A DNA stretch of 64,000 nt from Rhinopomastus cyanomelas (lineage: Eukaryota; Chordata; Aves; Bucerotiformes; Rhinopomastidae), in contig VXBP01007145.1 in assembly GCA_013400115.1 (NCBI GenBank), positions 62,001 to 126,000 on the forward strand, written 5' to 3'. The notes beneath the pieces are model-generated. The model was not told the DNA's origin, did not search any database, and saw only the letters and a program-made list of their open reading frames with translations. Below are positions 1 to 11,612 of the stretch, piece by piece. How positions within the stretch are numbered: the first letter of the stretch is position 1; each line of letters opens with the position of its first letter. The position numbers were made by a program, and so were the translations under genes.

Positions 1-1134
1 ACGTTGGACTTCCTGAGGGCAGACTTTGGTGTCTTTCAGAACATGGTTAAGAGAGTCCCTTGAGAGACACTTCTGGAGGATGTGGAGGCCCAGGAAGGCT
101 GGGTATACTTTAAGGAATTAATTTTAAAGGTGCAAGAGCTGCCCATCCCCAAGTCACGTAAGACAAGATGACTGGATAGGACACCTGCCTGGCTGAACAC
201 AGAACTTTGGCTGGAACTCAGGAGTAAAAGGAGAGATTATAGTCTCTGGTAATTTATGAGGATTACAAACACACACAGTGAAGTTATGTAGGGAGAAAAT
301 TAGGAAGACCAAAGGTCACCAAAACAAAATTGGCCACTGTAGTGAAGGATAGCAAAAAAAGGTACATTAACAGTAAGAGGAGGGGTAGGGATCATCTCAA
401 CATGTTGCTAGATGCAGAGGGGAACACAGTGAACAAAAATAAGGCTGAGGTGCTTAATGCCTTCTTTGCCTCAGTCTTTCATAGTAAGATTAGTAGTTCC
501 CTGGGTGCACAGTGCCCTGAGATGGAAGATAGGGATGGGAAATAGAATAGGCCCCTCATAATCCATGAGGAAATAGTTATGAGCCTACTTCATGAGCTCA
601 TAAGTCTATGGGGCCAGACAGATTACACCCTAGAGTACTGAGGAAGCTGGCAGATGTGATTGCCCAGCCACTCTCCATAATCTTTCAACAATCTTGGTTA
701 ACAGGGGTTGTCCCAATGGCCTGGAGGCTGGCAGATGAGACACTCATTTTAGGAAGGGCCAGAAAGAGGATCCTGGCAACTACAGGCCTGTCAGTCTCAC
801 TTTGTTGCCAGGGAAGGTTATGGAACAGATCATCTCAAGAGCGATCATGGAGCAATTAAAGGTTAACCAGGTGATCAGACCCAGTTAGTATGGGTTCATG
901 AGAGGCAGGTCCTGCTTGACAAACCTGATCTCATTCTATGATAAGGTGACCTGCTTAGTGGATGAGCGGAAAGCCTGTCGATGTAGTCTATCTGGGATTC
1001 AGTGAGGCTTTTGACACTGTCTCCCTTAAGATCCTCATGAATAAGGGGCTGCCCCTGTCATGGAAAGGCATGTACTCTGCACCCACAAAGCTGGTGAAGG
1101 GCCTGGAGAATATATCTGATGAAGAGAAACTGAG
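1..1134 (+). mobile_element. CR1 LINE, ORF2 fragment with internal deletion
   Basis: Broken plus-strand ORF2. A piece before the RT domain lies at about 170-540, with the frame MATVVKDSKKRYINSKRRG at 330-545. It continues through the RT start (GPDRLHPRVLRKLADVIAQP, 608 on) and the segment reading SGKPVDVVYLGFSEAFDT near 962. At about 1050 the sequence jumps to the distal ORF2 phrase TKLVKGLENISDEEKLR, so the RT catalytic core is deleted. Frames are disrupted by stops and shifts, so this is a dead copy. The plus element stops abruptly at 1134, where a minus-strand group A copy begins, and I could not find its continuation beyond that copy. The window edge cuts the 5' side. Confidence 0.9.
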
Positions 1135-1528
1135 ATCACAGAATCACAGAATCACAGAATCATTAGGGATTGGAATGGACCTCGAAAGATCATCTAGTCC
1201 AATCCCCCTGACACAGCAGGTTCACCTAGACCAAGTCACCAAAGATCACATCCAGGCAGATCTTAAACATCTCCAGAGAAGGAGACTCCACAACCCCCCT
1301 GGGCAGCCTGTTCCAGTGCTCCGTCACCCTCACCGGGAAGAAGTTCCTTCTCAGGTTGATGTGGAACCTCCTATGTTCCAGCTTACACCCATTGCCCCTC
1401 GTCCTATCACTACATGACACTGAGAATAGCCCGGCCCATCCTCCTGACACCCACCCCTCAAATATTTATAGACATTAATGAGGTCACCCCTCAGTCTCCT
1501 ATTCTCCAAGCTAAAGAGACCCAGCTCT
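1135..1528 (-). mobile_element. CR1 LINE 3' fragment, group A
   Basis: Read on the minus strand, this is the last part of ORF2 (frame 1226-1450, motif RRFHINLRRNFFPVRVTEHW) followed by the complete 3' tail. On the plus strand it therefore starts with three atcacaga-type tail units. It is 5' truncated at about 1528. It sits directly against the plus-strand CR1 that ends at 1134, which suggests insertion into that older copy or a later rearrangement. Confidence 0.95.
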
Positions 1529-1799
1529 GAACCGTTGTTCTTCAAACATATCCAGTGAACAGTCCTTCAAACTCACTGACTCATGGCTCAGCTGTCAATA
1601 TCTGGAGCAGAAGTGGTGGCTGCCAGGATTTCAGGTACCAAACCCAGGAAGCAATGAAGAACTTTCCAGGCTGCTGTCTTTGAAGCTGGTGTCCAACGGT
1701 CTTCAAAGACCATTGCAGCAGCAGCACAGCCTGTACCCTCCTTAACTTTGCATGTTCATCCATAAGGCAGCCACAAATCCCCTTCTTGACCCACAATTG

Positions 1800-2030
1800 G
1801 GTTTTCGCTTTAGACTAGACCTCAGGAAAAGATTCTTGAACCTGACGGTGGGGGATGCCTGGAACAGGTTGCCCAGAGAGGTGGTGGAACCCTATCCCTT
1901 GAGCCATTCAAGGTGAGGCTGGATGCGGCTCTGGGCAATCTGTTCTGGTGAATGATGGCCCTGCTTGCTGTAGGAGGGTTGGACTGGATGACCTTTGTAG
2001 GTCTCTTCCAACCCTATGATTCTATGAACT
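1800..2030 (+). mobile_element. CR1 LINE 3' end, group E
   Basis: Plus-strand tail starting in the ORF2 C-terminal region (LDLRKRFLNLTVGDAWNRLP when read with slight repair) and ending in gattctatga near 2027. It is 5' truncated to about 230 bp and carries no usable frame. Its tail phrase, with agggttggactggatgac, matches the copy at 14965-15790. Confidence 0.88.
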
Positions 2031-3025
2031 GGTGGGTTTGTTCCCAGACTCAGGCTAGATCCACTGGGTTCACTTGTTGCTGACTGCGGTGCATTTTCCT
2101 TTCCATAAGGGGAGCTTCTTGAGTTAACGATTGAGGCAGCTTTGCTAACAGCCCTGCGCTCCTGACATGGGGGCATTAGAAATTCATTGCGCTTCATTTT
2201 ATGCTCTGTAGGATGAGAGAATACTGCTGTAAATTGAATTAATGCTTGCTTTTCCTTTGAAATAGTAATTCCAAATAAATAATTTAGTCCATGCTCATAG
2301 GTTAAAAAAAAAAACCAAATAATAGGAAGAAATTGAAGTCAGCTCTAATACTCACTCTGAGGAGGGGTGTTCACTTCAGCATCCCTGACTGCAAGAGCAG
2401 TCTGTGGACTTAATTCCAAGGACATTAAAACTTCTGTCCACTGTAAGAGTTGTTGTGTTAAAGATATAAAATGTTGATGCTGTTGGAGCAATGTCCCATT
2501 TAGCCTTCCCTTCGAGCATTGGGAAGACAGGAATATTGCTGTGCACTGGACTGAAGAGAACTTGAATTAGTTCAGTCAATTAAGTCATGATTAATTTATG
2601 TTAGATCTTGTTCTCTGGAGTCTATAAAAACAAAGACTTTAGTTAACTGGCAGCATTTAGTTTAATAAAAGTAAAGTCTTTAAAGATGACTGCAAGAGAT
2701 GGTGGAGGGGGGCAGGGAAACACCACTGACAAAATCAATAGACAGCAAGAGTCCACTTTAATTTGTGCTGGTGCAAGTTAAAATAAGTTCAGAGACTAAA
2801 ACAAATGAGATGCTCCCTTCAAGTGGAGACCCAGATCCTCCAGATCTTGATTAGGTCTGCTGATCTGGCAGTCCCACCAGACAAAACACAAACACCAGAA
2901 AGCTCCAGTCACTTTTTTCTTTTCACCACTTCTCTAACTTTGCATCTGCAACCTGACTTGGGCAAAGAAACAGGAAATTCAGGACTACTTAAATCACAGT
3001 AACACAACCCTATACTCTGTTTTTA
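2031..3025. other. Unique noncoding stretch, partly AT-rich
   Basis: No gene is recognised. A conserved-looking AT-rich block lies at about 2160-2300, ending in a short A11 run at 2304-2314. The rest shows no repeat I can name and only short chance frames. Confidence 0.6.
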
Positions 3026-3693
3026 CCCTAATGATCACTCCCTAAGGCAGATTAGTGCATCCTGCACATTTAATTACCCTAAAGCCCAGCCAGATACTGC
3101 CTTGGTGATTGCTGGAACCACGCAGATGAACCATGCAGTAGCAAGGTGATCGTGCCCCTGTAGTCTGCACTTGTGAGACTTGAGTTCTAGGTCCAGTTTT
3201 GGTCACCACAGTACAAGAAGGACATTGAGGCATTGGAGCAAGGTCAGAGAAGTGCAGTGAGGCTGGGAAGAAGTCTGGAAAACAGGCCCTGTGAAGAGTG
3301 GCTGAGGGAACTAGGGCTGTTGAGTCTAGAGAACAGGAGGCTGAGAGGAGACCTTCTTGCTCTTTACAGCTACCCTAAATAAGGTTGCAGCCAGACTGGT
3401 GTTGGCCTCTTCTCCCAAATTACTAATGATAAGACAAGGGGAAATGGCCTCAAGTTGCATCAGAGAAGGTTTAGATTGGATCTTAGGAAGAAGTTCTTTG
3501 CTGAGAGAGTGGTTGGGCACAGGCACACAGGCTGCCTAGGGAGGTGGTAGAGTCCCCATCCTTGCAAGTGTTCAAAACACAAGCAGCTATAGCACTTAAG
3601 GCTAAGGTGTAGGGGTTAGGGAGCTGTTGGGCTGGCCTTGATGATCCTGCAGGTCCTTTCCAGCCATAATGATTCTATGATTCTGTGAAAACC
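3026..3693 (+). mobile_element. CR1 LINE group C with non-CR1 5' prefix; copy 1 of a paired block
   Basis: The CR1 part starts at about 3145 (gtgatcgtgcccctgtag) and runs to the tail ending near 3690, covering the last third of ORF2. The preceding 120 bp or so, from ccctaa at 3026, is not recognisable CR1. Even so, it is repeated with the CR1 in the same order and orientation at 8254-8924. Reading antisense, both copies even share an identical 63-residue frame. A locally divergent patch lies near 3370-3410. Flanking accct on both sides (3025-3029 and 3691-3695) could be a short target duplication. Confidence 0.9.
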
Positions 3694-4611
3694 CTATTCA
3701 CTGGAACCATGATGAGAACCACATTTGCTTTCCCAGAAGCACAAAGTACCTATACGTGTACACATTTATATTTCTATCTTGATGGTCATATCAAGACAGA
3801 TATATCAGTTGGCATACCAGGTAAAACCATGGGGACTGTGTTTTAGAAGAGGCATCAAATCAGATGTCAAGTCCTTTCTCCTCACTTAACCATCTTAGAG
3901 CTGTGCATTTTGTCTATGCCAGCCCTCCCCGTAATGCACAGATCACCTCATGAGGGACCAGGGCATTGATTGCCTTCTAGAGGGAGGTCCAAGTGTTGGC
4001 CACTGCCTAGTGTAACAGACATCACTCAGGACTGTTGTTCAAAGACCCATCCAAGTCAGAGCAAGCACCAGAAAGTTTGGAGAGCCACCAGAAAAGTCCC
4101 TCTTGCTCTTGACAGGCAAGAGATGTGACACAAGATCTCTAACAGCTTTGTTCACACCCACTGAAGTTTGACTACAGCCAAAATCAACAGGAGTCGGACT
4201 CACAGAGCTCCAAAATCCTTTCCCCAGCAGTTTGAGCTAAGCTGTAGGCTGGGTGTGAGCCCTACAGCAAGGCCATTGCTGTTGTGGGATCAGTGCCTGC
4301 TCTTCTGGAGAAGCCACTGTCATGAGACCCTTCATCATTCTGAAGTGGATCATTAAATATCTTTGCATTTAACTGCTATGATTTAGGGTCCACTTCAAAC
4401 AGAGAGACAGCAGCAACATAGGATTAAATCACTCAGGGGTCTCCAGTTTATGTTTGAGCTCCACCAAGCAACGATTCAGGGCATGGCTTGGGATGTTTCA
4501 TTCTGGCTATTGTTCAGATTCAATTCTTCCTCCCAAATCCAGTATCTGTTCCCAAGAGGCAACAAAGGCAAAAAAACACCACCTCACAATATTTACTGAA
4601 CTCGTGCCTGT
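3694..4611. other. Unique noncoding stretch
   Basis: About 900 bp with no recognisable gene or repeat. Short open frames here lack any family resemblance. Base composition is ordinary. Confidence 0.6.
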
Positions 4612-5091
4612 GCTCTTCCCATGTACTCAGCACTGGTGAGGCCACACTTTGAGTACTGGGTTCAGTTTTGAGCACCTCAGTACAGGGAGACATCGAGGAG
4701 CTGGAGTGAGTGCAGAGGAGAACAACGAAGCTGGTGAAGGGCCTGGAGAATAAATCTGATGAAAAGAGATTGAGAGCGTTGGGGCTGTTTAGTTTGAGGA
4801 AGAGGAGGCTAAGGAGAGACCTCATCACTCTCTACAACTATCTGAAAGGACATTGGAGAGATGTTGGTGCTGGTCTCTCCTCCAGGGTTAGACTGGACAT
4901 CAGGAAGAAATTCTTCATGGAGTGAGTGGTCAGGCCCTGGAATAGGCTGTCCAGGGTGGTGGTTGAGTCCCCATGTCTAAAAGTTGCTTAGATGTAGTGT
5001 CAGGGGATCTAGTTTAGGAGTGAACTTGTAGAAATGGCTCGACTTGATGATCCCAAGGGTCTTTTCCAACCTAAATCATTCTATGATTCCA
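4612..5091 (+). mobile_element. CR1 LINE 3' fragment, group B
   Basis: Distal ORF2 from the phrase FEYWVQF (degenerate) through KLVKGLENKSDEKRLRALGL to RLDIRKKFFME, then the tail ending attctatgattcc. An internal deletion removes the stretch between the LFSQV-like motif and RLDIRKK (around 4885). It is 5' truncated and dead. Confidence 0.93.
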
Positions 5092-6489
5092 GGAGCTCAT
5101 GCTTGTGGCACAAGCTCTGTCACCCCATCTGCTCCAGGCAGATGGAGGAAGCCACACTGCACCCCCACAGCATCTCTCCTTTGAGTTGCCAGCATAAAAG
5201 TTCTCCTCCCTGAAAGCCAGCCAGCAGAAAATGATGCAGTAGCTCGAATCATGTTGTTTTTCAGGAATAAGTGCCATGATTTCCAGTGGTCCAGAAACTC
5301 AGTCGCCTTTTTTTTTGTTGCAAGCATGAAGCAAACTGCCTCAATCAGTATGAGGTGAAGAGATGAAACAGGGTGAAGCAGCAAATTCTCAGGCTGAGAG
5401 GCTGCAGTGTCACAAGAACACTGCCGTGAGCTTTGGCTGGGTCATAAGGTCTTGAAAGCAAACAAGCAACAATAGGCAGGAGCTACAACACGAGCTGCTA
5501 GAGGAAAATCAGGCTGCTAACAGCAGAGTGAAGCAGTGACAGAGTCAACAAGCTCACAAGGCCAAGTGTGCTGAGACAAGCAGAAGGATGGAGGGGAATC
5601 TGGGTGATCAGCCTCATGTTTTGATCTGAGGCTGTGGCCTCGGTGAGTAAAATCTATGTCCTGCTCAACACTGGACACATCTTGCTTCATCCCACATCTG
5701 TGTCGCTCCACCATCCTTCAAGAAGTCTTGGGATGTTGCATGGTATCAGCGGCAGTTTGGGAAAGGTGAACCAGCAGAGACAAGTATGCACCCTCAGGGA
5801 GCAAACCTGCTCCCATAACTCAAATTATCTTCACCACCCTGATGGCACCAACAAGGCTTCATGGCCCTGACCAGCCTCTCTGGGACCCCCACCTAAGCAT
5901 TTTCCTTGGGCCCCCAGACCTCGCTGGAGCTGCTTTCCTGTTTCATGGTTTGTGGACTGGACTTTCCTGGAGATAGTCCAATGCTGTAGCTTTTCTGCAG
6001 CCCCACCTCCTCTGCCAGCCCCATCTCCTCTCTCAGCCCTGTGTTTCTGAACCACAGACACTGGTTTCTGCGAAGTGTCACAGCTCCACCTGATTCCACA
6101 CCAGTTTTTTTACCTTATCATGATGAAAGCAACAGCTGTGCTGAGGTGCATCTCTACCACTGGCCTGATATCTCTATTGAGACAAGCTGAACCCCTCAAG
6201 GAAAGGTCCAAACCATCCTCCCGCTTCCTTTCCCCATATCAGCTCAGGCAGCATTTGGCTATCAGCATTCTGGAAGTCTGAAAAGTGTGCTCTCCTCTGC
6301 AGCATCTCCAATAAACTGCTCATCAGTAAGGCTAACAGCAGGTCACTGCTATTCCTGCCTCTCCCGAGCCCCACCAAATGCAAAAATTACATCCCAGTTG
6401 CAGGAGAGAAGCTTCTGCTGGAAGGATGAGCAGGAGAAGGGAAGAATCACAGAAACAGCTTTCCAGTCTCTGTAGGGGGCTACAAGAAA
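5092..6489. other. Unique noncoding stretch
   Basis: About 1.4 kb without any repeat or gene I can recognise. Several short frames overlap on both strands, none with a domain or a consistent coding signature. A T9 run lies at 5310-5318. Confidence 0.6.
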
Positions 6490-6919
6490 GCTGGGCTGGA
6501 GCACCTCCCCTGTGAGGATATGTAAAGCAAGTTGGGGTTGTTCAGCATGGAGAACAGGAAGCTCCCAGGCAACCTTCTAGCAGCTTTCTAGTATCTGAAG
6601 GGGGACTACAAGAAAGCTGGAGGAGGGCTTTTGACATGAGTGGTAGTGAGAGGGCAAGGGGAAAGGGTTCCAGACTTGAAGACAGGAGATTGAGTTTGGC
6701 CATGAGGAGGCAATTCTTTGCTATCAGGGTGCCAAGATGCTGGAACAGGTTGCCCAAGGCAGTTGTGGCTGCCCCAACCCTGACAGTGTTGAAGGCCAAG
6801 TTGTCTGGGGCCCTGAGTAACCTGCTCTGGGGAAGGTGTTTCCTGCCTGTGTAGGGGGGTTAGAACTGGGTGATCTTCAAGGTCCTTTCCAACCCTGGCC
6901 ATTCTATGATTCTTTGAAA
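6490..6919 (+). mobile_element. CR1 LINE 3' fragment, group D
   Basis: Distal ORF2 with the frame at 6636-6854 reading MSGSERARGKGSRLEDRRLS and then MRRQFFAIRVPRCWNRLPKA. The tail ends cattctatgattctttga. It is 5' truncated. Sister copies of the same group occur at 23124, 30985 and 60033. Confidence 0.93.
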
Positions 6920-7326
6920 CAGTTAAAACAAAGGCTTTGTGTTTTGTTCTTGTGACAGGGTTTAAAAACCTGGGTGTTTAACCCCGTTACTCTCAGAGCA
7001 AAACACTTCATTATTCAGCACCAGTGGCTGGAGGACTGGTGCCTGTTTCCAGTCTGCTGGCCATGCAGAGCAGTTAAAGCTGTGAGGTATCAATAAGAGA
7101 TCAAGTATGAGATATCAGTTACTCAAATAACAGAGTAATTTGAAATGTCAGGTCAGAGAAATGAGATTCTTGGTGGGAAAGATAAAGGTCAGTCTATGTC
7201 TCCTTGTGGCACTACTTTGGGGAAGCTACGACCCCAAGGCTCGGGCATCCAGCTCCCATGGAAGGATGCTGAGAAACCAGGGGTGTCCCTGGCCAGCAGC
7301 AGGATTCCTCTGTAAACAACTTTGGG
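6920..7326. other. Unique noncoding stretch
   Basis: About 400 bp between two CR1 copies. No gene, RNA or repeat recognised. Confidence 0.55.
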
Positions 7327-7826
7327 CAGTCTTTTCTCTGTATGGACCCCACCCCAAATCCTGTGTCCAGTTCTGGTGTCCCCAGCATTAGAAGGACAAA
7401 GAACTGTTTGAGCGAGTCTAGAGGAGGCCACAAAGATCACCCAAGGGCTGGAGAACCTTTGCTCCAAGGACAGGCTGAGGGAGCTGGGGTTGTTCAGCCT
7501 AGGGAAGACTCCAGGTGTACCTTAGAGCTACCTTCCAGTACCTGAAGAGAACCTACAGGAAGGCTGGAGAGGGACTTTTCCCAACAGGATCTAGGGATAG
7601 GGCAAGAGGAAATGGTTTACAACTGAAGGAGAGGAGGTTCACACTAGATCTTAGGAAGAAGTTCTCCAGTGTAAGGGTAGAGAGACTCTGGAGGTGTCTG
7701 AGGCCAGGCTGGATAAGGCCTTGGGCAACCAAGTCTAGTTGAGAGATGTCCCTGCCCATGGTAGGGGGTTGCAGTAGATGGCCTCTAAGTTCCCTTTCAA
7801 CCTCAGCCTGTCTGTGATTCTATGAT
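7327..7826 (+). mobile_element. CR1 LINE 3' fragment, group G-like
   Basis: Distal ORF2 with frameshifts. The frame at 7515-7742 shows RDRARGNGLQLKERRFTLDL and then RKKFSSVRVERLWR, followed by a deletion of about 50 bp in the LP..VVE region. The tail ends gtgattctatgattc. It is 5' truncated near the residues corresponding to CVQFWCPQ. Confidence 0.9.
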
Positions 7827-8253
7827 TCAAATACATATGTCTGCCAACTCAGTAGATCACAGAAACATGCAGCAAACCCTACAGTGAACACGTTCTACTG
7901 TGGTGGGTCCCCATCGCGCCACTCCTCCTGCCTGCCTCTGCCTGTGGAGCTGAATCCCCAGGATAAACACAAGCAGATTCATCCACATTTGCCCACATTA
8001 GCAGTTTATTTGTCGCCAAACTCTGTTTACACTCTCTGCACCAGGATCAATACTCTCCACCTGTGCCTCCAGCACAAACCCTGGCTTTGGGAGCAACTGC
8101 ACAGAAACCCGGGCTAAACAAATATCAGCAGCGTTTTCTCCCGCTATGCACAGCCCATCCTGTCCCCTGTGTGTTTGTACCCCAGCCCTCACACAAGGGC
8201 TTGCAAACAAACATCAGCATTTAGCCACTGTGTCCCCCTGCAGAGCCTCCTGC
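7827..8253. other. Unique noncoding stretch
   Basis: About 430 bp, relatively rich in C and A. No gene or repeat recognised. It ends where the second paired CR1 block begins. Confidence 0.55.
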
Positions 8254-8924
8254 CCCTAAGGATCACTCCCTAAGGCAGATTAGTGCATCCTGCACATTTA
8301 ATTACCCTAAAGCCCAGCCAGATACTGCCTTGGTGATTGCTGGAACCACGCAGATGAACCATGCAGTAGCAAGGTGATCGTGCCCCTGTAGTCTGCACTT
8401 GTGAGACTTGAGTTCTAGGTCCAGTTTTGGTCACCACAGTACAAGAAGGACATTGAGGCATTGGAGCAAGGTCAGAGAAGTGCAGTGAGGCTGGGAAGAA
8501 GTCTGGAAAACAGGCCCTGTGAAGAGTGGCTGAGGGAACTAGGGCTGTTGAGTCTAGAGAACAGGAGGCTGAGAGGAGACCTTCTTGCTCTTTACAGCTA
8601 CTTCAAAGGAGGCTGTAGCCAGGCTGGTGTTTGGGTCTCTTCTCCCAAATTACTAATGATAAGACAAGGGGAAATGGCCTCAAGTTGCATCAGAGGTTTA
8701 GATTGGATCTTAGGAAGAAGTTCTTTGCTGAGAGAGTGGTTGGGCACAGGCACAGGCTGTCTAGGGAGGTGGTAGAGTCCCCATCCTTGGAAGTGTTCAA
8801 AACACAAGCAGCTATAGCACTTAAGGCTAAGGTGTAGGGGTTAGGGAGCTGCTGGGCTGAGGGCTGGCCTTGATGATCCTGCAGGTCCTTTCCAGCCAGG
8901 ATGATTCTATGATTACTGAAAACC
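8254..8924 (+). mobile_element. CR1 LINE group C with non-CR1 5' prefix; copy 2 of a paired block
   Basis: Collinear with 3026-3693: the same 120-bp prefix and then the same CR1 start point. The first 340 bp or so look identical to copy 1. The copies differ mainly near 8598-8635, by a few small indels (for example agagaagg versus agagg) and by a 9-bp stretch near 8855. ORF2 end motif RLDLRKKFFAERVVGHRHRLS (frame 8631-8837). The tail ends gattctatgatt. Confidence 0.92.
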
Positions 8925-9683
8925 AAGGTCTGCATGAAGCCAGGAGTGGTGCAGATTGGCTTCTGGGTGAAGATAAACGCGTTGGAAAGGGGAATAAAAT
9001 ACATCACCTGCTATTATCCTCGACTTCATTTCCAGACTGTGTTGTTAGCAGATAAATTAATGAATTTGTAGAGAAATGAAGAAGTATGGCAGTAAAACCC
9101 AACAGCTCCAACACCACTCCTAGGTTTCCCACCTTCACAGGACCAACTTGAAACACAACAACAAAATCAAACGCCACTTCTCATGCCTCAAAATCCTCAT
9201 CTGCCGCTGTGTCAGAAGGAGGATTCAGAGAAAGTATCTGTGAATATTCTGCAGCTGGCAAATGAAGAATAATCACTACCCATATATATCCTCGTCCAAT
9301 ATCCTAAAAGCAGGCAAACAGCCCACACGAGCCATGCTAAACAGAGAGCAGCGGATGCCAAACATGCAAAGTAAATTGGACTCAGGACTGCAAATTAAAT
9401 TTTAATGAAGGATTTTTAATTTTTTTTATGGAAAAAAAACATATTGCAAAGAACAAAACATTAAATATTGACAGAGAAGAGTCGAATCTGAAATGGTGGG
9501 AACCAATAGGCAGAAGGTGCTTTGGGTCTTTCAATCTTTTCCAAGAATAAAGGGTGAGGAGGAAAAGGCAGGTGTTAGTTCAGCTATTCTGAATCTTGGG
9601 TATTTTTTGAGTTTTCAGATACTTTTTTAAAAATAGGAATTGAATCTGTGAGGGAGAAAGATCCTTAAACCAAGAGTGTAAAA
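8925..9683. other. Unique noncoding stretch, AT-rich in its second half
   Basis: No gene recognised. The part near 9370-9460 is AT-rich (ttaaattttaatgaagg) with T and A runs. There is no repeat signature I can name. Confidence 0.55.
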
Positions 9684-9810
9684 GGCAGCTGATTGGATGG
9701 GGCTCTGGGCAACCTGGTCTGGTGAGAAGTGTCATTGCCCATGGCAGGGGGTTGGAACTAGATGATCCCTGAGATACCTTTCTACCCAAACCATTTGTGA
9801 TTGTGATTTA
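9684..9810 (+). mobile_element. CR1 LINE tail, group G
   Basis: Short 5'-truncated 3' end reading gctctgggcaacctggtctg and then a degenerate tail (gtgattgtgattta). It is too short to contain ORF2 frame of any use. Confidence 0.85.
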
Positions 9811-9887
9811 TAGCAAATATATGACATAGTTTATCACCCAGTGTGACCTCCATATGGTTTGAGTACCTCAGTGCTACTGCCTCCCAC

Positions 9888-9965
9888 AGATTCATTAAGG
9901 TTGGAACTATAAGATCATCAAATCCAACCTTCAACCCATCACCTCCATGAGCACTAGACCATGGC
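9888..9965 (-). mobile_element. CR1 LINE tail, group H, antisense
   Basis: Starts with an antisense tail (cacagattcattaaggttgg) and continues with the typical atcatcaaatccaacc phrase. It is cut at about 9965, where a plus-strand CR1 begins, so it is a fragment of about 78 bp. Confidence 0.8.
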
Positions 9966-10363
9966 CCAGGATGGCACATCTGCCCTGGTGAGACTTCACC
10001 TGGAATGTTGTGTCCAGTTCTGGAGCCACCAGCACAAGAAGGTTGTAGACTGGAGCACGTCCAGAGGAAGGCCACTACATCAATCAGGGAAATGGAGCAT
10101 CTTTCATATGAGGAAAAGATGATAGAGTTGGGGCTGTTCAGCCTGGAGAAAAAGACGCCCTGCGGGCACCTTCTCTTGACCTTCAAATACCTGAGGGGGG
10201 CCTACATGAAGGCAGAGGAAGGTCTTTTCAAGAGGGTTTTTACGGATAGGACAAGGAAAAATAGTTCAAGCTGGGAAACTATAGATTTAGGCTGGATATT
10301 AGGAAAAAGTTCTTCAGTGTGAGGGTGGCTGATTGCTGGAATGGGCTGTCCGGGGAGGTGGTA
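9966..10363 (+). mobile_element. CR1 LINE distal ORF2 fragment, 3' end missing
   Basis: The frame at 10005-10322 reads LEHVQRKATTSIREMEHLSY and continues ELGLFSLEKKTPCGHLLLTF, then KYLRGAYMKAEEGLFKRV. The sequence stops matching CR1 at gggaggtggt (about 10363), before the tail. The 3' end has therefore been lost or displaced by the sequence that follows. Confidence 0.9.
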
Positions 10364-10876
10364 TTTTTCTCAGGTTCTGTGAGGGCATTAATGACACAGT
10401 TTGTGTGCACCGACTTGCATAACCTTTTCTCCATTCTGTGTATAGCTATAGTGTTAATAAACCTTTCTGGAGTTTCCCTAAGCCATTGATTGTCTGGTGA
10501 ATTTTATCCGAGATGCCATCGAGACCTCACTGCTTTGCTTTTCCTTTCTTTGATATTGAATTGTGGTCCTGAACCCACTACACACCAGTACAAATAAACT
10601 GCTATAAACTGGGCTGCGGGTCCAGTTTACAAGGACACAGAGCTCCAGCTGATATTATGTCTCCTGCTACAAAAAAGTTGAAATAATTCAACATAAATTT
10701 TCCACTCAATTGGAATAAGAATTTAGAATCTCAGCTTCAGAAAGGAAACAAAACACTCTGAAGGCAGTTTGGTCTCAGTCCTTCTCTGTCCTTAACTCTC
10801 CACTTTTGCTGGGATCAGAACATTTCTTGTGGGTTAATATTTTTAAAGTTTCTTTTCATTCTACATCTAGGAAAGA
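10364..10876. other. Noncoding stretch, possibly LTR-derived
   Basis: No gene recognised. The part at about 10376-10640 carries two AATAAA-type signals (taataaacct near 10456; caaataaact near 10590) and breaks a CR1 copy at its left edge. It could be a degraded LTR, but I found no terminal TG..CA pair or target duplication. Confidence 0.35.
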
Positions 10877-11612
10877 ACAACCCTAGGTACCAGGATAGGT
10901 TGGGGACTGACCTGTTGGACAGCAGCACAGTCCCCAGGAGAAAGGGACCTGGGGGTGCTGGTGGCCAGTAGGATGGCCAGGAGCCAGCAATGGGCCCTGG
11001 TAGCCAAGAAGGCCAGTGGCATCCTGGGCTAGATTACAAGTGAGGTGGTTAGAAGATTGAGAGGTGTTCTCAACTCCCTTTACTCTGCCCTGCTGAGACC
11101 ACATCTGGAATCTTGTGACCAGTTCTAGGCCACTCAGTTCCAGAAGGACACAGAGCTGCTGGAGAGAGTCCACCACAGAGCCACAAAATTGAGACAGGAG
11201 TGGAGCATCTCCCTGATCAGGAAAGGCTGAGGGAGCTGGGTCTCTTGAGCTTGGAAAAAAAGAGGCTGAGGGATGACCCCATTCATGTTGATCAATATGG
11301 AAAGAGTGGGCATCAGGAGGATGGAGCCAGGCTCTGCTCAGTAGTATCCAATGATAGGACAAGGGGCAATGGGTGTGAGCTGGATCAGAGGAGGTTCCGC
11401 ATCAATATGAGAAGGAACTTCTTTCCATTGAGGGTGACAGAGCACTGGAAGGGGCTGCCCAGGGAAGTTGTGAAGTCTCCTTCTCTGGAGACATTTCAAG
11501 TCCGCCTGGCCACATTCCTGTGCGACTGGATGTAGGGGATCCTGCTGTGTCAGAGAGATTGGACTGGATGGTCTTTTGAGGTCCCTTCCAATCCATAACA
11601 GTCTGTGACTCT
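10877..11612 (+). mobile_element. CR1 LINE 3' fragment, group A
   Basis: About 735 bp of distal ORF2 starting near the YHRLGTDLLDS-like region, with stops and frameshifts. The frame at 11200-11535 reads MEHLPDQERLRELGLLSLEK and later RRFRINMRRNFFPLRVTEHW. The tail ends gtctgtgactctg. It is 5' truncated. Confidence 0.94.

Noticed and set aside
3042..3233. Identical 63-residue antisense frame present twice (also at 8270-8461)
   Set aside because: The identity is explained by the duplicated CR1-containing block, not by a conserved protein.
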